Of a stretch of DNA of 64,000 nucleotides, positions 52,626 to 61,942 are shown piece by piece. Every line of letters starts with the position of its first letter. Position 1 is the first letter of the stretch. This DNA comes from Paenibacillus yonginensis (GTDB lineage: Bacteria > Bacillota > Bacilli > Paenibacillales > Paenibacillaceae). The translations under genes and the position numbers were made by a program. The DNA is taken from positions 1,431,501 to 1,495,500 of the forward strand of contig NZ_CP014167.1 of NCBI RefSeq assembly GCF_001685395.1. The letters are read 5' to 3'. The notes under the pieces are model-generated. The model saw only the letters and a program-made list of their open reading frames with translations. It was not told the origin of the DNA and did not search any database.

Positions 52626-55600
52626 ATGTCCAGCATCTCTTTGCAACCCGCCGTCAAGGTTTGGGAGGAAGACGTTGAAATTCCGACTTATGAAACCGGC
52701 CGCCCGGATAAAAATCCGATGTTCCTTGAGAAACGGGTGTATCAGGGCAGCTCAGGCCGCGTGTATCCGCATCCGGTCATCGACAAGATTGAAGACGAGA
52801 AAGTGATGAAGTCCTACCGGATCGTATTCCTGGAGAATGAATTCGTACAGATTCAAATCATGCCGCAAATCGGCGGCCGGATCTACCGGGCTCTCGATAA
52901 AACCAATAATTATGACTTTGTCTATTACAATCAGGTCATTAAACCGGCGCTGGTCGGATTGGCCGGACCGTGGATCTCTGGCGGGATCGAATTCAACTGG
53001 CCACAGCATCACCGGCCAAACACGTTTGGCCCGGTAGAATACCGGACCGAGGAGAATCAGGACGGCAGCAAAACCGTCTGGGTCGGTGAAACGGACAAGA
53101 TGTACGGCACCAAAGTGACCACCGGCTTTACGCTGTACCCCGGCAAGGCTTATCTGGAAATTCATGCCCAGCTGTACAACCGGACAGCAGAGCCGCAGAC
53201 GTTCCTGTGGTGGGCCAATCCGGCGGTAGCCGTCAATGATCATACCCAATCCGTATTTCCGCCGGATGTCCATGCCGTATTCGACCATGGCAAACGCGAC
53301 GTCTCCAAATTCCCGATCGCTACGGGCACCTATTACAAGATGGATTATTCCGCCGGCGTCGACATTTCCAAATACAGCAACATCCCGGTGCCGACCTCCT
53401 ACATGGCTTATCATTCCGATTTCAACTTTGTCGGCGGTTATGATCATGGCGTTCAGGCCGGGATTCTCCATTTTGCCAACAAACACGTATCTCCGGGCAA
53501 AAAGCAGTGGACCTGGGGCAACGGTGAGTTCGGCCAGGCGTGGGACCGGAACTTGACGGATGAAGACGGTCCTTACATCGAGCTGATGACCGGGGTTTAT
53601 ACGGACAACCAGCCCGATTTTACCTGGCTGCATCCTTACGAAGAGAAAAGCTTCAAACAATATTTTATGCCCTACAAGCAGATTGGGATGGTAAAGAACG
53701 CCTCCCTGGAAGCTGCGGTAAACCTCGAAGTCCATGAGGGAAAAGCGATGGTGCAGGCGTATGCGACCTCCTTGTTTGAGCAGGCGCGGGTCGTTGTGCA
53801 AGGGCGTCTGAAGACCTATGTGGATCAAAGCTTGACCTTGTCTCCAACTCAAACGTATAAAGCCGAATTGGAGCTTGCGTACGGCGAGCTGGAAGAAGAT
53901 CTGAAAGTAACGGTTTACGAGCAGGGCGGCCGCGAGCTGGTTGCCTTCCAGCCTCTGCCGAAGTCGATTGAGCCGCTGCCTGAACCGGCGAAAGCGATCG
54001 GAGAACCGGAAGAGCTGGCGAATACGGAAGCCTTGTATTTGGCCGGACAACATCTGGAGCAATACCGTCATGCGACTTATGAGCCGGAGCCTTATTATCT
54101 GGAGGGACTGAAACGGGATCCGGGCGATATCCGGCTGAACAACGCTTATGGATTGCTGCTGCTCCGCCGCGGGCTGTTCGCGGAGAGCGAAATGTATTTC
54201 CGCAAAGCGGCGGAGACGCTCACGCGGCATAACGCGCGGCCTTATGACAGCGAACCGTTCTTTAACCTGGGCAAAAGCCTTAAATGGCAGGGGCGGCCTG
54301 GCGAAGCCTTCAGCGCCTTTTATAAATCGGTCTGGTCCGCGGTTTGGCAAGCGGCCGGTTATTTCCACCTGGCCCAGATAGCCGCCGAGCAGGGAAATCA
54401 CATTGAAGCGCTCGAGCTGATCGACCGTTCGCTGAATATGCAGTACCGCAGCTTCAAAGCGCGGCATCTGAAGACGCTGCTGCTTCGCAAGCTCGGTCAA
54501 GCACAGCAAGCCGAGCAGCTGGTGCTTGAGACGATAGAGATGGACCCGATTGAGTTCGGTTCTCGTTACGAACGTGTTCGTATAGCCGCGGAGCGGGGAG
54601 ATTCGGCTGCGGAAACGGCTGCGCTCAGCGCCCTGCTGGGACTGCTGCGTGACGATCCTGCTAACTTCATCCATCTGGCCCAGGATTACGCGGATGCCGG
54701 TCAATACGAAGAAGCTTTGCGTGTGCTGGGTTTGTATCCGGGGCTGGAGAAAGGAAATCCGGGTTCGCCGCTGCTTCTGTACTACCTGGCTTTCTACAGC
54801 GAAAAGGCAGGGAAGGCTTCAGAGAGCGAAAGGTATTATAAGCTGGCCGCACAAGCCGACCCGGCGTATTGCTTCCCGAATACGCTGCATGATTACGTGC
54901 TGCTGCGCCATGTTACCCTGCATTCGCCTGAGGATGCGCATGCCTGCTACTATTTGGGCAATTTGCTGTATGACAAGAAGCGGCATGAGGAGGCCGCCCG
55001 CTGCTGGGAGGCGTCCATCAAGCTGAATGACCGCTTTGCTACTCCGCACCGCAATCTGGCGCTGGCTTATTATAATAAACAGCATCGGCCGGAGCAGGCT
55101 TTGAATGTGCTGACCCGGGCGTTTGAATTAAACCCGGCGGATGCCCGCGTGCTGTATGAACTCGATCAGCTGCATAAGAAATTGGGCAGTCTGCCGGACA
55201 AACGGCTGGAGCTTCTGGAGCAGCACAGGGAGCTGGTGATGCAGCGCGACGACTTATATCTGGAGTACATCACGCTTCATAATACCTTGGGGCATTATGA
55301 CCAGGCCCTCGAGCTGATTCTGCAGCGGCATTTCCATCCTTGGGAAGGTGGAGAAGGCAAGGTGCCGGCCCAATACGTGTTCGCCCGGGTCGAACGGGCC
55401 AAGCGGCTGCTCCGGGAGCAGAAGGCGGATCAGGCCATCAGCGAACTGCTTGCTGCCAAACAATATCCGCTAAATATCAATGAAGGCAAGCTGGAAGGCG
55501 CACAGGAAAATAACATCGACTATTATCTGGGCTGCGCTTATGAGCAGCTAGGCCAGCAGGACCTGGCGGCTGCAAGCTTCGAAGCGGCATCCGTAGGGCT

Positions 55601-55979
55601 GGAAGAACCGTCGAGCGCTATGTTCTATAATGACCAGCCGCCGCACATGATTTTCTATCAGGGGCTTGGACAGCGGAAGCTCGCCCATGAAGCCGCTGCG
55701 CGCAGCCGGTTTAATAAGCTGGTGGATTACGGCGAACAGCATTTGTTCGACGATCCGAAAATCGACTATTTTGCTGTATCCCTGCCGGATTTTCTGGTTT
55801 TTGACGAGGATTTGAAACGAAAAAACATCATCCACTGCCATTACATGATGGGGCTCGGTTATTTGGGCCTCGGACGTCAGGCAGACGCCAAACGCCAATT
55901 CGAAACGGCGCTTGAGCTGGAGCCTCATCATCAAGGAGCCGCGGTGCATCTGGCGCTGGTTCTGGACAACGAAAGGTAG
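52626..55979 (+). CDS. DUF5107 and tetratricopeptide repeat protein
   Basis: A 1117-residue protein. Residues 30-370 are a DUF5107 domain, a beta-sandwich related to galactose-mutarotase-like folds: NEFVQIQIMPQIGGRIYRAL, GGIEFNWPQHHRPNTFGPVEY (core GIEFNWPQHHRP), WWANPAVAVNDHTQSVFPPD and GYDHGVQAGILHFANKHVSPGKKQWTWG (core NKHVSPGKKQWTWG). From about residue 490 to the end there are roughly 12-14 TPR-like helix pairs (DIRLNNAYGLLLLRRGLFAESEMYFRKA, core YGLLLLRRGLFAESEMYFR; LMGLGYLGLGRQADAKRQFETAL-like end). There is no signal peptide. Similar fusions exist in Paenibacillus glycan loci but no activity is known to me; a carbohydrate-binding or isomerising role is inference. It is followed after 14 bases by an aldose-epimerase-like gene. 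ATG chosen with AAAGGA 13 bases ahead; the spacing is long. Confidence 0.82.
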   Translation: MSSISLQPAVKVWEEDVEIPTYETGRPDKNPMFLEKRVYQGSSGRVYPHPVIDKIEDEKVMKSYRIVFLENEFVQIQIMPQIGGRIYRALDKTNNYDFVYYNQVIKPALVGLAGPWISGGIEFNWPQHHRPNTFGPVEYRTEENQDGSKTVWVGETDKMYGTKVTTGFTLYPGKAYLEIHAQLYNRTAEPQTFLWWANPAVAVNDHTQSVFPPDVHAVFDHGKRDVSKFPIATGTYYKMDYSAGVDISKYSNIPVPTSYMAYHSDFNFVGGYDHGVQAGILHFANKHVSPGKKQWTWGNGEFGQAWDRNLTDEDGPYIELMTGVYTDNQPDFTWLHPYEEKSFKQYFMPYKQIGMVKNASLEAAVNLEVHEGKAMVQAYATSLFEQARVVVQGRLKTYVDQSLTLSPTQTYKAELELAYGELEEDLKVTVYEQGGRELVAFQPLPKSIEPLPEPAKAIGEPEELANTEALYLAGQHLEQYRHATYEPEPYYLEGLKRDPGDIRLNNAYGLLLLRRGLFAESEMYFRKAAETLTRHNARPYDSEPFFNLGKSLKWQGRPGEAFSAFYKSVWSAVWQAAGYFHLAQIAAEQGNHIEALELIDRSLNMQYRSFKARHLKTLLLRKLGQAQQAEQLVLETIEMDPIEFGSRYERVRIAAERGDSAAETAALSALLGLLRDDPANFIHLAQDYADAGQYEEALRVLGLYPGLEKGNPGSPLLLYYLAFYSEKAGKASESERYYKLAAQADPAYCFPNTLHDYVLLRHVTLHSPEDAHACYYLGNLLYDKKRHEEAARCWEASIKLNDRFATPHRNLALAYYNKQHRPEQALNVLTRAFELNPADARVLYELDQLHKKLGSLPDKRLELLEQHRELVMQRDDLYLEYITLHNTLGHYDQALELILQRHFHPWEGGEGKVPAQYVFARVERAKRLLREQKADQAISELLAAKQYPLNINEGKLEGAQENNIDYYLGCAYEQLGQQDLAAASFEAASVGLEEPSSAMFYNDQPPHMIFYQGLGQRKLAHEAAARSRFNKLVDYGEQHLFDDPKIDYFAVSLPDFLVFDEDLKRKNIIHCHYMMGLGYLGLGRQADAKRQFETALELEPHHQGAAVHLALVLDNER

Positions 55980-55993
55980 GGAGGTGAGAGCAG

Positions 55994-56947
55994 GTGAATC
56001 ATCAGCCCCCCGTCTGGAGCAGAAAGCGCGTGAAAGACCTGGAGATATGGACAGGGGAGACCGCCGCCATGCGGATCTCCCTGATTCCCTCCATCGGCAG
56101 CAAAATGATTTCCCTTTATAACCTGGAGACAGGACGCGAATGGCTTACGCAATCCGAGGATTATAACGCTCCTGGATATGGCCGTCCTTTCACCGAAAGC
56201 AGTGGAAGCGGCTGGGACGAGATGTTTCCGACCATCACCCCCTGCCGTTACCCTGGAGCGCCATGGCCGGAGGTGGAGCTGCCCGATCATGGGGAGGTTT
56301 GGTCCATTCCCTGGCAGGCGAAGGTTGATGCGGAAGGGCAGCGGCTGCACTGTGAAATCCGGGGTGTCCGGCTTCCGTATCTGCTGAGCAAAACGTATGT
56401 TTTCCCTGCCCCTGACCGGCTCCGGATCGGTTATGCGGTGAAGAACTTAAGCCCTGCCCCGATGGTTTTTCTATGGGCGGCCCATCCGCTGTTCCGCATA
56501 GAAGAGGGCATGGAAATCCGGGTACCGCAAGGTTTGAATGAGATCGTGGTCTCCTATACGGCGGACAACAGGCTTGGCCGGACCGGTGAGGTGAGAGGCT
56601 GGCCGCAGCCTTTGGCGGATCGCCCGGACATCCGGCTTGACCGGACAGGAACCCCTGAGCAGGGAACGGCTGAAAAATATTATTTCGCCGGCCCTTTGCC
56701 GAGCGGGAGGGCGGGAATCTATGATCCCGCGAAAGGGGACGGTTTGGAGCTGGTTTTTCCGGTAGACAAGGTACCTTATTTGTCGGTTTGGGCCAATGAT
56801 GGGGGATTTGAGGGCCAATACCATCTCGCACTGGAGCCCGCGACCGGATTTCTGGACGATCTGAGTTATGCCCGGAAGCACGGGCAGGCTGCAGAGGTCG
56901 GACCGGACCGTGTATACGAATGGTTTCTGGAAGTAAGCTGGATTTAA
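55994..56947 (+). CDS. Aldose 1-epimerase-like (galactose mutarotase superfamily) protein
   Basis: A 317-residue protein. The fold is shown by MRISLIPSIGSKMISLYNLETGREWL, SGSGWDEMFPTITPCRYPG (core GWDEMFPTITPCRY), HGEVWSIPWQAKVD and VFLWAAHPLFRIEEG. The mutarotase catalytic His is likely in the DHGEVW or AAHPLF segments. It may interconvert sugar anomers released by the GH36 enzyme, or be a binding relative. GTG start behind GGGAGGTGAG; co-transcribed with the DUF5107-TPR gene. Confidence 0.75.
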   Translation: MNHQPPVWSRKRVKDLEIWTGETAAMRISLIPSIGSKMISLYNLETGREWLTQSEDYNAPGYGRPFTESSGSGWDEMFPTITPCRYPGAPWPEVELPDHGEVWSIPWQAKVDAEGQRLHCEIRGVRLPYLLSKTYVFPAPDRLRIGYAVKNLSPAPMVFLWAAHPLFRIEEGMEIRVPQGLNEIVVSYTADNRLGRTGEVRGWPQPLADRPDIRLDRTGTPEQGTAEKYYFAGPLPSGRAGIYDPAKGDGLELVFPVDKVPYLSVWANDGGFEGQYHLALEPATGFLDDLSYARKHGQAAEVGPDRVYEWFLEVSWI

Positions 56948-57065
56948 AACGGGAGCGGCTAGCGTAAGGAAGCTCGTGCAGCCAATTTTTTAACAAATGA
57001 TATAATGACGGAAGAATAGAGGGGGAGATGAACAGGAAGATGAACCTGAGTGAGGAAAAGGAAAG

Positions 57066-57443
57066 ATGAGCCGTATTCCTGCAGATCATTTGACCATAAA
57101 ACGCATCTATGAGCCTTATGAAGCTGCGGATGGCTGCCGAATATTGGTAGACCGGCTGTGGCCGCGGGGCATTGCCAAAGAACAAGCCATGATCCAGGAA
57201 TGGATGAAAGACGTGGCGCCAAGTCCCGGATTGCGGAAGTGGTTTGGTCATGAACCGGAGCGTTTTGAGGAATTCAGGGACCGTTACATGCTGGAGCTGG
57301 AACAGGAGGCTGTTCCGAGAGCAGCGGCAGCGAAAATCCGTGATTTGGCGGCCCTGCAGAAGGTGACCTTGATTTATGCCGCCAAAGACCCCGTGCACAA
57401 TCATGCCCTTGTTCTGCGCGACTGGTTAAACAGTCTGGAGTAA
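57066..57443 (+). CDS. DUF488 family protein
   Basis: A 125-residue protein, complete DUF488: IKRIYEPYEAADGCRILVDRLWPRGI (core DGCRILVDRLWPRG), WMKDVAPSPGLRKWFGHEPERFEEFRDRY (core VAPSPGLRKWFGHEPERFEEF) and LIYAAKDPVHNHALVL. The function of the family is unknown. The ribosome site is AAAGGAAAG. Stands alone just before the IS1182-type element. Confidence 0.88.
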   Translation: MSRIPADHLTIKRIYEPYEAADGCRILVDRLWPRGIAKEQAMIQEWMKDVAPSPGLRKWFGHEPERFEEFRDRYMLELEQEAVPRAAAAKIRDLAALQKVTLIYAAKDPVHNHALVLRDWLNSLE

Positions 57444-57511
57444 GGCTTGGGCATGAATACCTCCGCGGGTGAATCTATTCCCTGCTGTTTCTCAATTTGA
57501 GCGATTGGCTG

Positions 57512-59280
57512 GGGCTGTCCCAAAAGTAAACTTTAGAACACCCTCAGCAATAAAATAAGATGGTATTCGTAAAAAACCAAGGAGCTAAGCGGTCTATTCT
57601 CGCTTAGCTCCTTGGTTCTTGGCGTCCACGGCAGCTTTTTTGAGTAAATTGTGGGCAAGGGAAAGCCACCCGACCTCCAAGCTTACTTTTGGTAAGCCTC
57701 GAAGCAGGAACCTTTTAAACCCCCGATTGTTCTTTATATCGCCAAACACAGGCTCCGGCTCGATCATGCGCCTTACGGCCAGGGCATAACCTTCTTCACT
57801 GCGAAGCTTCTGCCTTGCCTGGTTTTTTAGCCGCAAATACTTCATGCTCACTTTGATCTCCCGATCGCCTTTGGCTTTTGTACACTGCGGCTTTAGTGGA
57901 CAGTCCTCACAGCCAGCACTTCGGTAATGTCGGTATTCGATCTCATACCCACTTTCTGTTTTCTCCTTACTTCCTCTTCGGAAATGGAGCGTTTGTCCAG
58001 CCGCGCATGTCCATGTATCTTGTTCGCTGTTATAGGTCCAGTTGTCCATCTTGCTGATGTCCTTTTTCCATGCCTTGCTTTTTTCGCGGTGATACGTGCT
58101 GTACTTCACAATGGCTTCGACTTCATTCTGCTCCAAATAGTCATAATTTTCTTCACCGCCATAGCCCGCATCGGCGATGATGGTGCTTGGCAACTTCCCC
58201 AACTGCGATTTTATTTTTTCAAGATGCGGGATGAGGCAACGGGTATCGGTCGGACGCTGGTGCAAACTGTAACCGACAATGAATTGGTTTTCAGTACCGA
58301 TCTGTACGTTGTAACCCGGCTTGAGCTGGCCATTTCGCATATGGTCTTCTTTCATTCGCATAAATGTAGCGTCATGGTCCGTTTTGCTGTAGCTGTTTCT
58401 AGTCCCTAAAATCGCCTGTTGGGTTTCATACTTTTGAAGACGCGGAAGTAAGTCCTTGCGGAGCGTACGCACCGCCTTCTTGAGCGGCTTGTCCTTTGGT
58501 TTCTCCTGCAGACGCTCCTCCAATTGTTTGACGGCTTGCTCCAGCTTTTCACTGGTGATGGCAGAGGACTCGCCCAGTTCGAGAAGATCCTGGCCGCCGT
58601 GCGTTCCTTCTTCTTGCTTCTCGGCTTCCTCAATGGCGGCAAACAAGGCTTGGACTTTCTCCTGGAGCTTGGCTTTATACTTCACCACGGCCTTTCCCCA
58701 AACAAATGTATATCGATTGGCATTCGCTTCGATCTTCGTGCCGTCCACAAAGTAATGCTCCAGCTGCACGTAGTTCTCCTCGGCCAGAAACTGAAGAACG
58801 GCGGTAAACACCGTCTCCAGTACACTTTTCATTCGTTCTGATCGAAACTGGTTGATGGTGCGGAAATCCGGTCTTTGTCTACCCGCGATCCACATGAACA
58901 TGATATTTTCGCGGACAGCTTTGGCGATTTGGCGAGAGGAGTAGATGCGCTGTGTGTATGCGTAAATAATGACTTTGGTGAGCATTTTAGGATGGTAGCT
59001 GTCTCGTCCGCCTCCAGGGTAGGCCGCGTCGAAGATGGAATCGTCGAGACGATTGACGGCGGCGTTGACCACGCGAACGAGGTGATTTGCGGGAATGTCC
59101 TCTTCTAAATCCATTGGTAAACAGAGTTGATCCATGGTATATTGAATGTACAAAGAAACCTCTCCTTTAGGGTAATGGTTGGAGGTACTTCCATTTTACC
59201 AAAGAGTGGTTTCTTTTTGTTTGACGAAATGTAAAAGAGGGTCGTCCCTTAGTCATCTATGATGACTTTTGGGACACCCT
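57512..59280 (-). mobile_element. IS1182-family insertion sequence
   Basis: About 1.77 kb with one transposase gene on the minus strand. Ends are inverted repeats: GGGCTGTCCCAAAAGT (57512-57527) on the left and ACTTTTGGGACACCC (59265-59279) on the right. A further AGTCATC/GATGACT palindrome lies inside the right end (59251-59267). Target duplication could not be fixed by eye. Confidence 0.85.
57594..59153 (-). CDS. IS1182-family transposase
   Basis: A 519-residue DDE transposase. N-terminal DUF772-type region (LCLPMDLEEDIPANHLVRVV; YSSRQIAKAVRENIMFMWIAG), a first Asp in HYFVDGTKIEANANRYTFVW (core VDGTKIEANANRY), a second in TIIADAGYGGEENYDYL (core IIADAGYGGEENY), a zinc-like cysteine set CEDCPLKPQC and the last Glu region in MIEPEPVFGDIKNNRGFKRF (core EPVFGDIKNNRGF). 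Length and all motifs are complete, so it may be active. Ribosome site AAGGAGAGG. Confidence 0.93.
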   Translation of the reverse strand: MYIQYTMDQLCLPMDLEEDIPANHLVRVVNAAVNRLDDSIFDAAYPGGGRDSYHPKMLTKVIIYAYTQRIYSSRQIAKAVRENIMFMWIAGRQRPDFRTINQFRSERMKSVLETVFTAVLQFLAEENYVQLEHYFVDGTKIEANANRYTFVWGKAVVKYKAKLQEKVQALFAAIEEAEKQEEGTHGGQDLLELGESSAITSEKLEQAVKQLEERLQEKPKDKPLKKAVRTLRKDLLPRLQKYETQQAILGTRNSYSKTDHDATFMRMKEDHMRNGQLKPGYNVQIGTENQFIVGYSLHQRPTDTRCLIPHLEKIKSQLGKLPSTIIADAGYGGEENYDYLEQNEVEAIVKYSTYHREKSKAWKKDISKMDNWTYNSEQDTWTCAAGQTLHFRRGSKEKTESGYEIEYRHYRSAGCEDCPLKPQCTKAKGDREIKVSMKYLRLKNQARQKLRSEEGYALAVRRMIEPEPVFGDIKNNRGFKRFLLRGLPKVSLEVGWLSLAHNLLKKAAVDAKNQGAKRE

Positions 59281-59379
59281 CATTTTTTTGGTTACGGCGA
59301 ACCCATTCATATTCAATTCATAATAGCACGTTAATGTATGGATCATGACTCGTAACCTTATTTTGAGGAGATGGTTGGT

Positions 59380-59626
59380 GTGGCAACAAAAGAACAACAA
59401 CGTATTACAATCATCGGTGGAGGTCCAGGCAGGTTAATGCTGGCGCTTGTTCTTCAGAAAAAGGGGATCCGTTCCACCATTTATGAACGTGAAATTAGCG
59501 GACCAGAACGCCAAACGAGGCGGTTCACTGGACATTCATGAAGATTCCGGACAGCTAGCGCTTCGAGAAATAGGACTACTTGAACCCTTTCAGGCAATAG
59601 CTAGATATTCAGGTGAGGAAATTTAA
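59380..59626 (+). pseudogene. TetX-like FAD-dependent monooxygenase, truncated and frameshifted
   Basis: GTG start behind GAGGAG. The frame encodes RITIIGGGPGRLMLALVLQKKGI, the dinucleotide-binding start of a flavoprotein monooxygenase, then shifts. With one base less near 59505 the frame continues ISDQNAKRGGSLDIHEDSGQ and LALREIGLLEPFQAIARY, as in TetX-type proteins, and stops at 59626. The remaining three quarters of the gene are absent. The fragment starts 100 bases from the IS1182 element. Confidence 0.75.
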
Positions 59627-59645
59627 TTTTTGGCAGTAAAGAAAG

Positions 59646-59682
59646 AACCAGCTGCCAGAATGAAGCGGCAACTGGTTGTTTA
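59646..59682 (+). terminator. Probable terminator after the monooxygenase remnant
   Basis: AACCAGCTGCC pairs with GGCAACTGGTT (one mismatch), followed by GTTTAG. The T-tract is weak. Confidence 0.5.
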
Positions 59683-59869
59683 GTCTAAAAAGTGTCTGAA
59701 CTCTGTCTTACAAGCAGGGGAAGCTCCCATAAGTAGCTTTATTAGACTCAGAGTTAACTGCTCATTTGAGTTATCGGAATATGACTTTCTAAAAGTAGAT
59801 GAGTTAATTTCATGCTTAAGGAAAGTTTATTATTCTAAAAAACGATCTTTATTGAACAACTCATCAGAT

Positions 59870-60709
59870 CTATTTTGTTACAAAATAATTAACAAAAATA
59901 TATCTTAATGGTTCTCCTTGAACAATGTTTAAGGACTCCCAATTAATTTCGTCTGTATAGTTTCCTTTTGAAGGAATATTAGATGTATTTACGCCAGTCG
60001 AACCATCTGGAGCTATCATCCCTCTTGTGCCAATAAAAGAAATTTTAGAATTATTTGCAAAAAATATAATATTTCGATTTAGTTGTCCTTCAATGATATT
60101 AGCGGTTGAATCGTTCTTTATGTCTACTGTTATTTTGTTCTTCTCAATATCTTTATTTGTTAAAAAGGAAAAGTTGTAAGGAATGATTTTATTTTTGAAA
60201 TCGTCATTGACTCTTTGCATCTCATCTATAACACTAAGTTTTTGGCTACTCATTATTCTAGAATCAGTTAAATGGACAACGTTTGAACTCTTATTGTAAT
60301 CTATTTTGATTTTAAATGCTTCAGAAATAAATCTTGCAGGCACCATAATAGTTGAATTTTTTACTACAGATGTTGTGTCCATTTGTTTTTGTATTCCATT
60401 TACAAATGCGTTTTTTTTATTTAAGACTACAATGACGCTGTCTTTCCCCATAGTTACCGTTGCTTTTTGTTCTTTCGCATTCCAATTAACTGTTGCCCCC
60501 ATTACATCTCCGATTAATCTTAACGGCAGAAGGGTTCTCCCATTAGATGCATAAGGTAATTGCTGGCTAGAATATAAAACGTAAGTATTGTTTAATTGAA
60601 CCTTTAATGAAGGGGAGGTAATTCCGTTGGCGCTTGCAGAATTTTGGAATTCCATAAAAATAAAAGAGATTGAAGCTAAAAAAATGAACATGCCTTTAAT
60701 ATACTTCAT
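59870..60709 (-). CDS. Secreted protein with copper amine oxidase N-terminal (stalk) domain
   Basis: A 279-residue protein. Signal peptide MKYIKGMFIFLASISFIFM, cleavage probably after ASA. Residues 30-130 form the Cu_amine_oxidN1 domain common in Paenibacillus surface proteins: LLPLRLIGDVMGATVNWNAK, ATVTMGKDSVIVVLN, IMVPARFISEAFKIKIDY. The C-terminal 150 residues have no fold I recognise. These domains are thought to be structural modules, not amine oxidases. The gene is AT-rich compared with the first 57 kb. Start moved seven codons inward to the ATG behind GAGG. Confidence 0.75.
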   Translation of the reverse strand: MKYIKGMFIFLASISFIFMEFQNSASANGITSPSLKVQLNNTYVLYSSQQLPYASNGRTLLPLRLIGDVMGATVNWNAKEQKATVTMGKDSVIVVLNKKNAFVNGIQKQMDTTSVVKNSTIMVPARFISEAFKIKIDYNKSSNVVHLTDSRIMSSQKLSVIDEMQRVNDDFKNKIIPYNFSFLTNKDIEKNKITVDIKNDSTANIIEGQLNRNIIFFANNSKISFIGTRGMIAPDGSTGVNTSNIPSKGNYTDEINWESLNIVQGEPLRYIFVNYFVTK

Positions 60710-60802
60710 TTTAAATTCCTCACTTTCCAAAAGATCAAATTTTTTGTTGCAAAATAATTAACTTCAATTAAGACGTTATATCTATATTAAAAGTTTCAAT
60801 AA

Positions 60803-60850
60803 TCAATAAAAGGTCTAGCCTAAGATATCTATTTGTATCTTAGGCTAGAC
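60803..60850 (-). terminator. Strong terminator of the 355-residue secreted protein gene
   Basis: A perfect 15-base-pair stem (60813-60827 with 60836-60850), 8-base loop. On the minus strand it is followed by CTTTTATT. Confidence 0.8.
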
Positions 60851-60874
60851 AATATCGAAAAGGACGATAAAAAG

Positions 60875-61942
60875 TTACGGTGTTAAGGTACCAGCCTTAA
60901 GCTTAATATATTCATTGTTTTGAGAAATATAATTGACTAAAACATTAGAGATTTGATACCCGCAAGCCGAAGCAGTATTAGTTGAATCCATTAAGACTTC
61001 TGTTCCAGATGCTGTACCAACTTTAACATTATACCAATGAACATTATAGAGATACGAACCAGATGTGAGATTTTGAGGTTTTTGTGCGATAGTGGTTAAA
61101 CGCTTAACTTGCATGTTACTTCCAGAAGTATTGAATCCTTTACTACTTGATACTTGGGCAGTCAACGTATATTCTTTAGCTACCCCTGATTTATTAACTC
61201 CATTAACATAGAGTGCTACTGCAGAGCTAGAAACGACATAGAATTTCATGAATACCTCAGACCCCATTTTAAAGTTACCAAAGTTTGCATCATTTGAGGT
61301 ATCGCCTTTAATAAACATTCCCCATGTCTCATTTGTAGTAGAACTTCCAGGAGCGTAATTTAAAGCGAGCCCCATATCTAGTTCCCCTCCTGGGGCTGAT
61401 GCTCCCATATAGATGTATGCTTGTTCAGTATTTGAATTAGAGATATACACTTCGGAAGCAGACTTTGATGGAAGATAAATGTTTGCAGTTATTCTGGATT
61501 TTCCAGTAGTGGAGAGAACTCTTCTAAATGGGCCAGCATTATCGCTGGTACAAACTGAGTTTGGATTTGTATAAGCATATGTAGTTATTGGACTATCCTC
61601 GTTAGCAAATCCATCTGAGGCATTCTCCACGAAGCCCCTTAATTCGTTATTTGGTGTCAGTTTTAACTTTCCATCAGGTCCTATACTATTGGCATTTTCG
61701 GCTTTGAATTCATTAATAAGTTCAACTTTATTCGCAGTAATGGTGCCATCTTCATAAAGGTAAATAACATTTTCACGATCTTCAGGATCAAGTCCTTCCA
61801 TAACATTTTGTAGTGTCGCCCTATCGCGAGAACTAATCTGGGAATCAATCATTATTTTACCGAAGGATGGTTCTGCACTAACAGGTTTAATAGTACTTGC
61901 CAATAACATAACTGAAAATAAAACAGCTATAGTTTTTTTCAC
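60875..61942 (-). CDS. Secreted protein of unknown function
   Basis: A 355-residue protein. Signal peptide MKKTIAVLFSVMLLASTIKPVSA with cleavage before EPS. The mature chain has a helical acidic front (RDRATLQNVMEGLDPEDREN) and then a beta-rich Ser/Thr/Asn-rich body with two Cys (about 131 and 329) that could form a disulfide. It has a vague likeness to YrpD-type secreted Bacillus proteins, from memory only. AT-rich, with own terminator. Ribosome site AGAGAGGGA. Confidence 0.6.
   Translation of the reverse strand: MKKTIAVLFSVMLLASTIKPVSAEPSFGKIMIDSQISSRDRATLQNVMEGLDPEDRENVIYLYEDGTITANKVELINEFKAENANSIGPDGKLKLTPNNELRGFVENASDGFANEDSPITTYAYTNPNSVCTSDNAGPFRRVLSTTGKSRITANIYLPSKSASEVYISNSNTEQAYIYMGASAPGGELDMGLALNYAPGSSTTNETWGMFIKGDTSNDANFGNFKMGSEVFMKFYVVSSSAVALYVNGVNKSGVAKEYTLTAQVSSSKGFNTSGSNMQVKRLTTIAQKPQNLTSGSYLYNVHWYNVKVGTASGTEVLMDSTNTASACGYQISNVLVNYISQNNEYIKLKAGTLTP

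Noticed and set aside
52752-54704. 650-codon ORF on the minus strand
   Set aside because: It lies wholly opposite the DUF5107-TPR gene, has no ribosome site and no protein-like motifs; it results from the codon bias of the true gene.
56235-57404. 389-codon ORF on the minus strand
   Set aside because: It covers two well-supported plus-strand genes and the gap between them and has no motif of its own.
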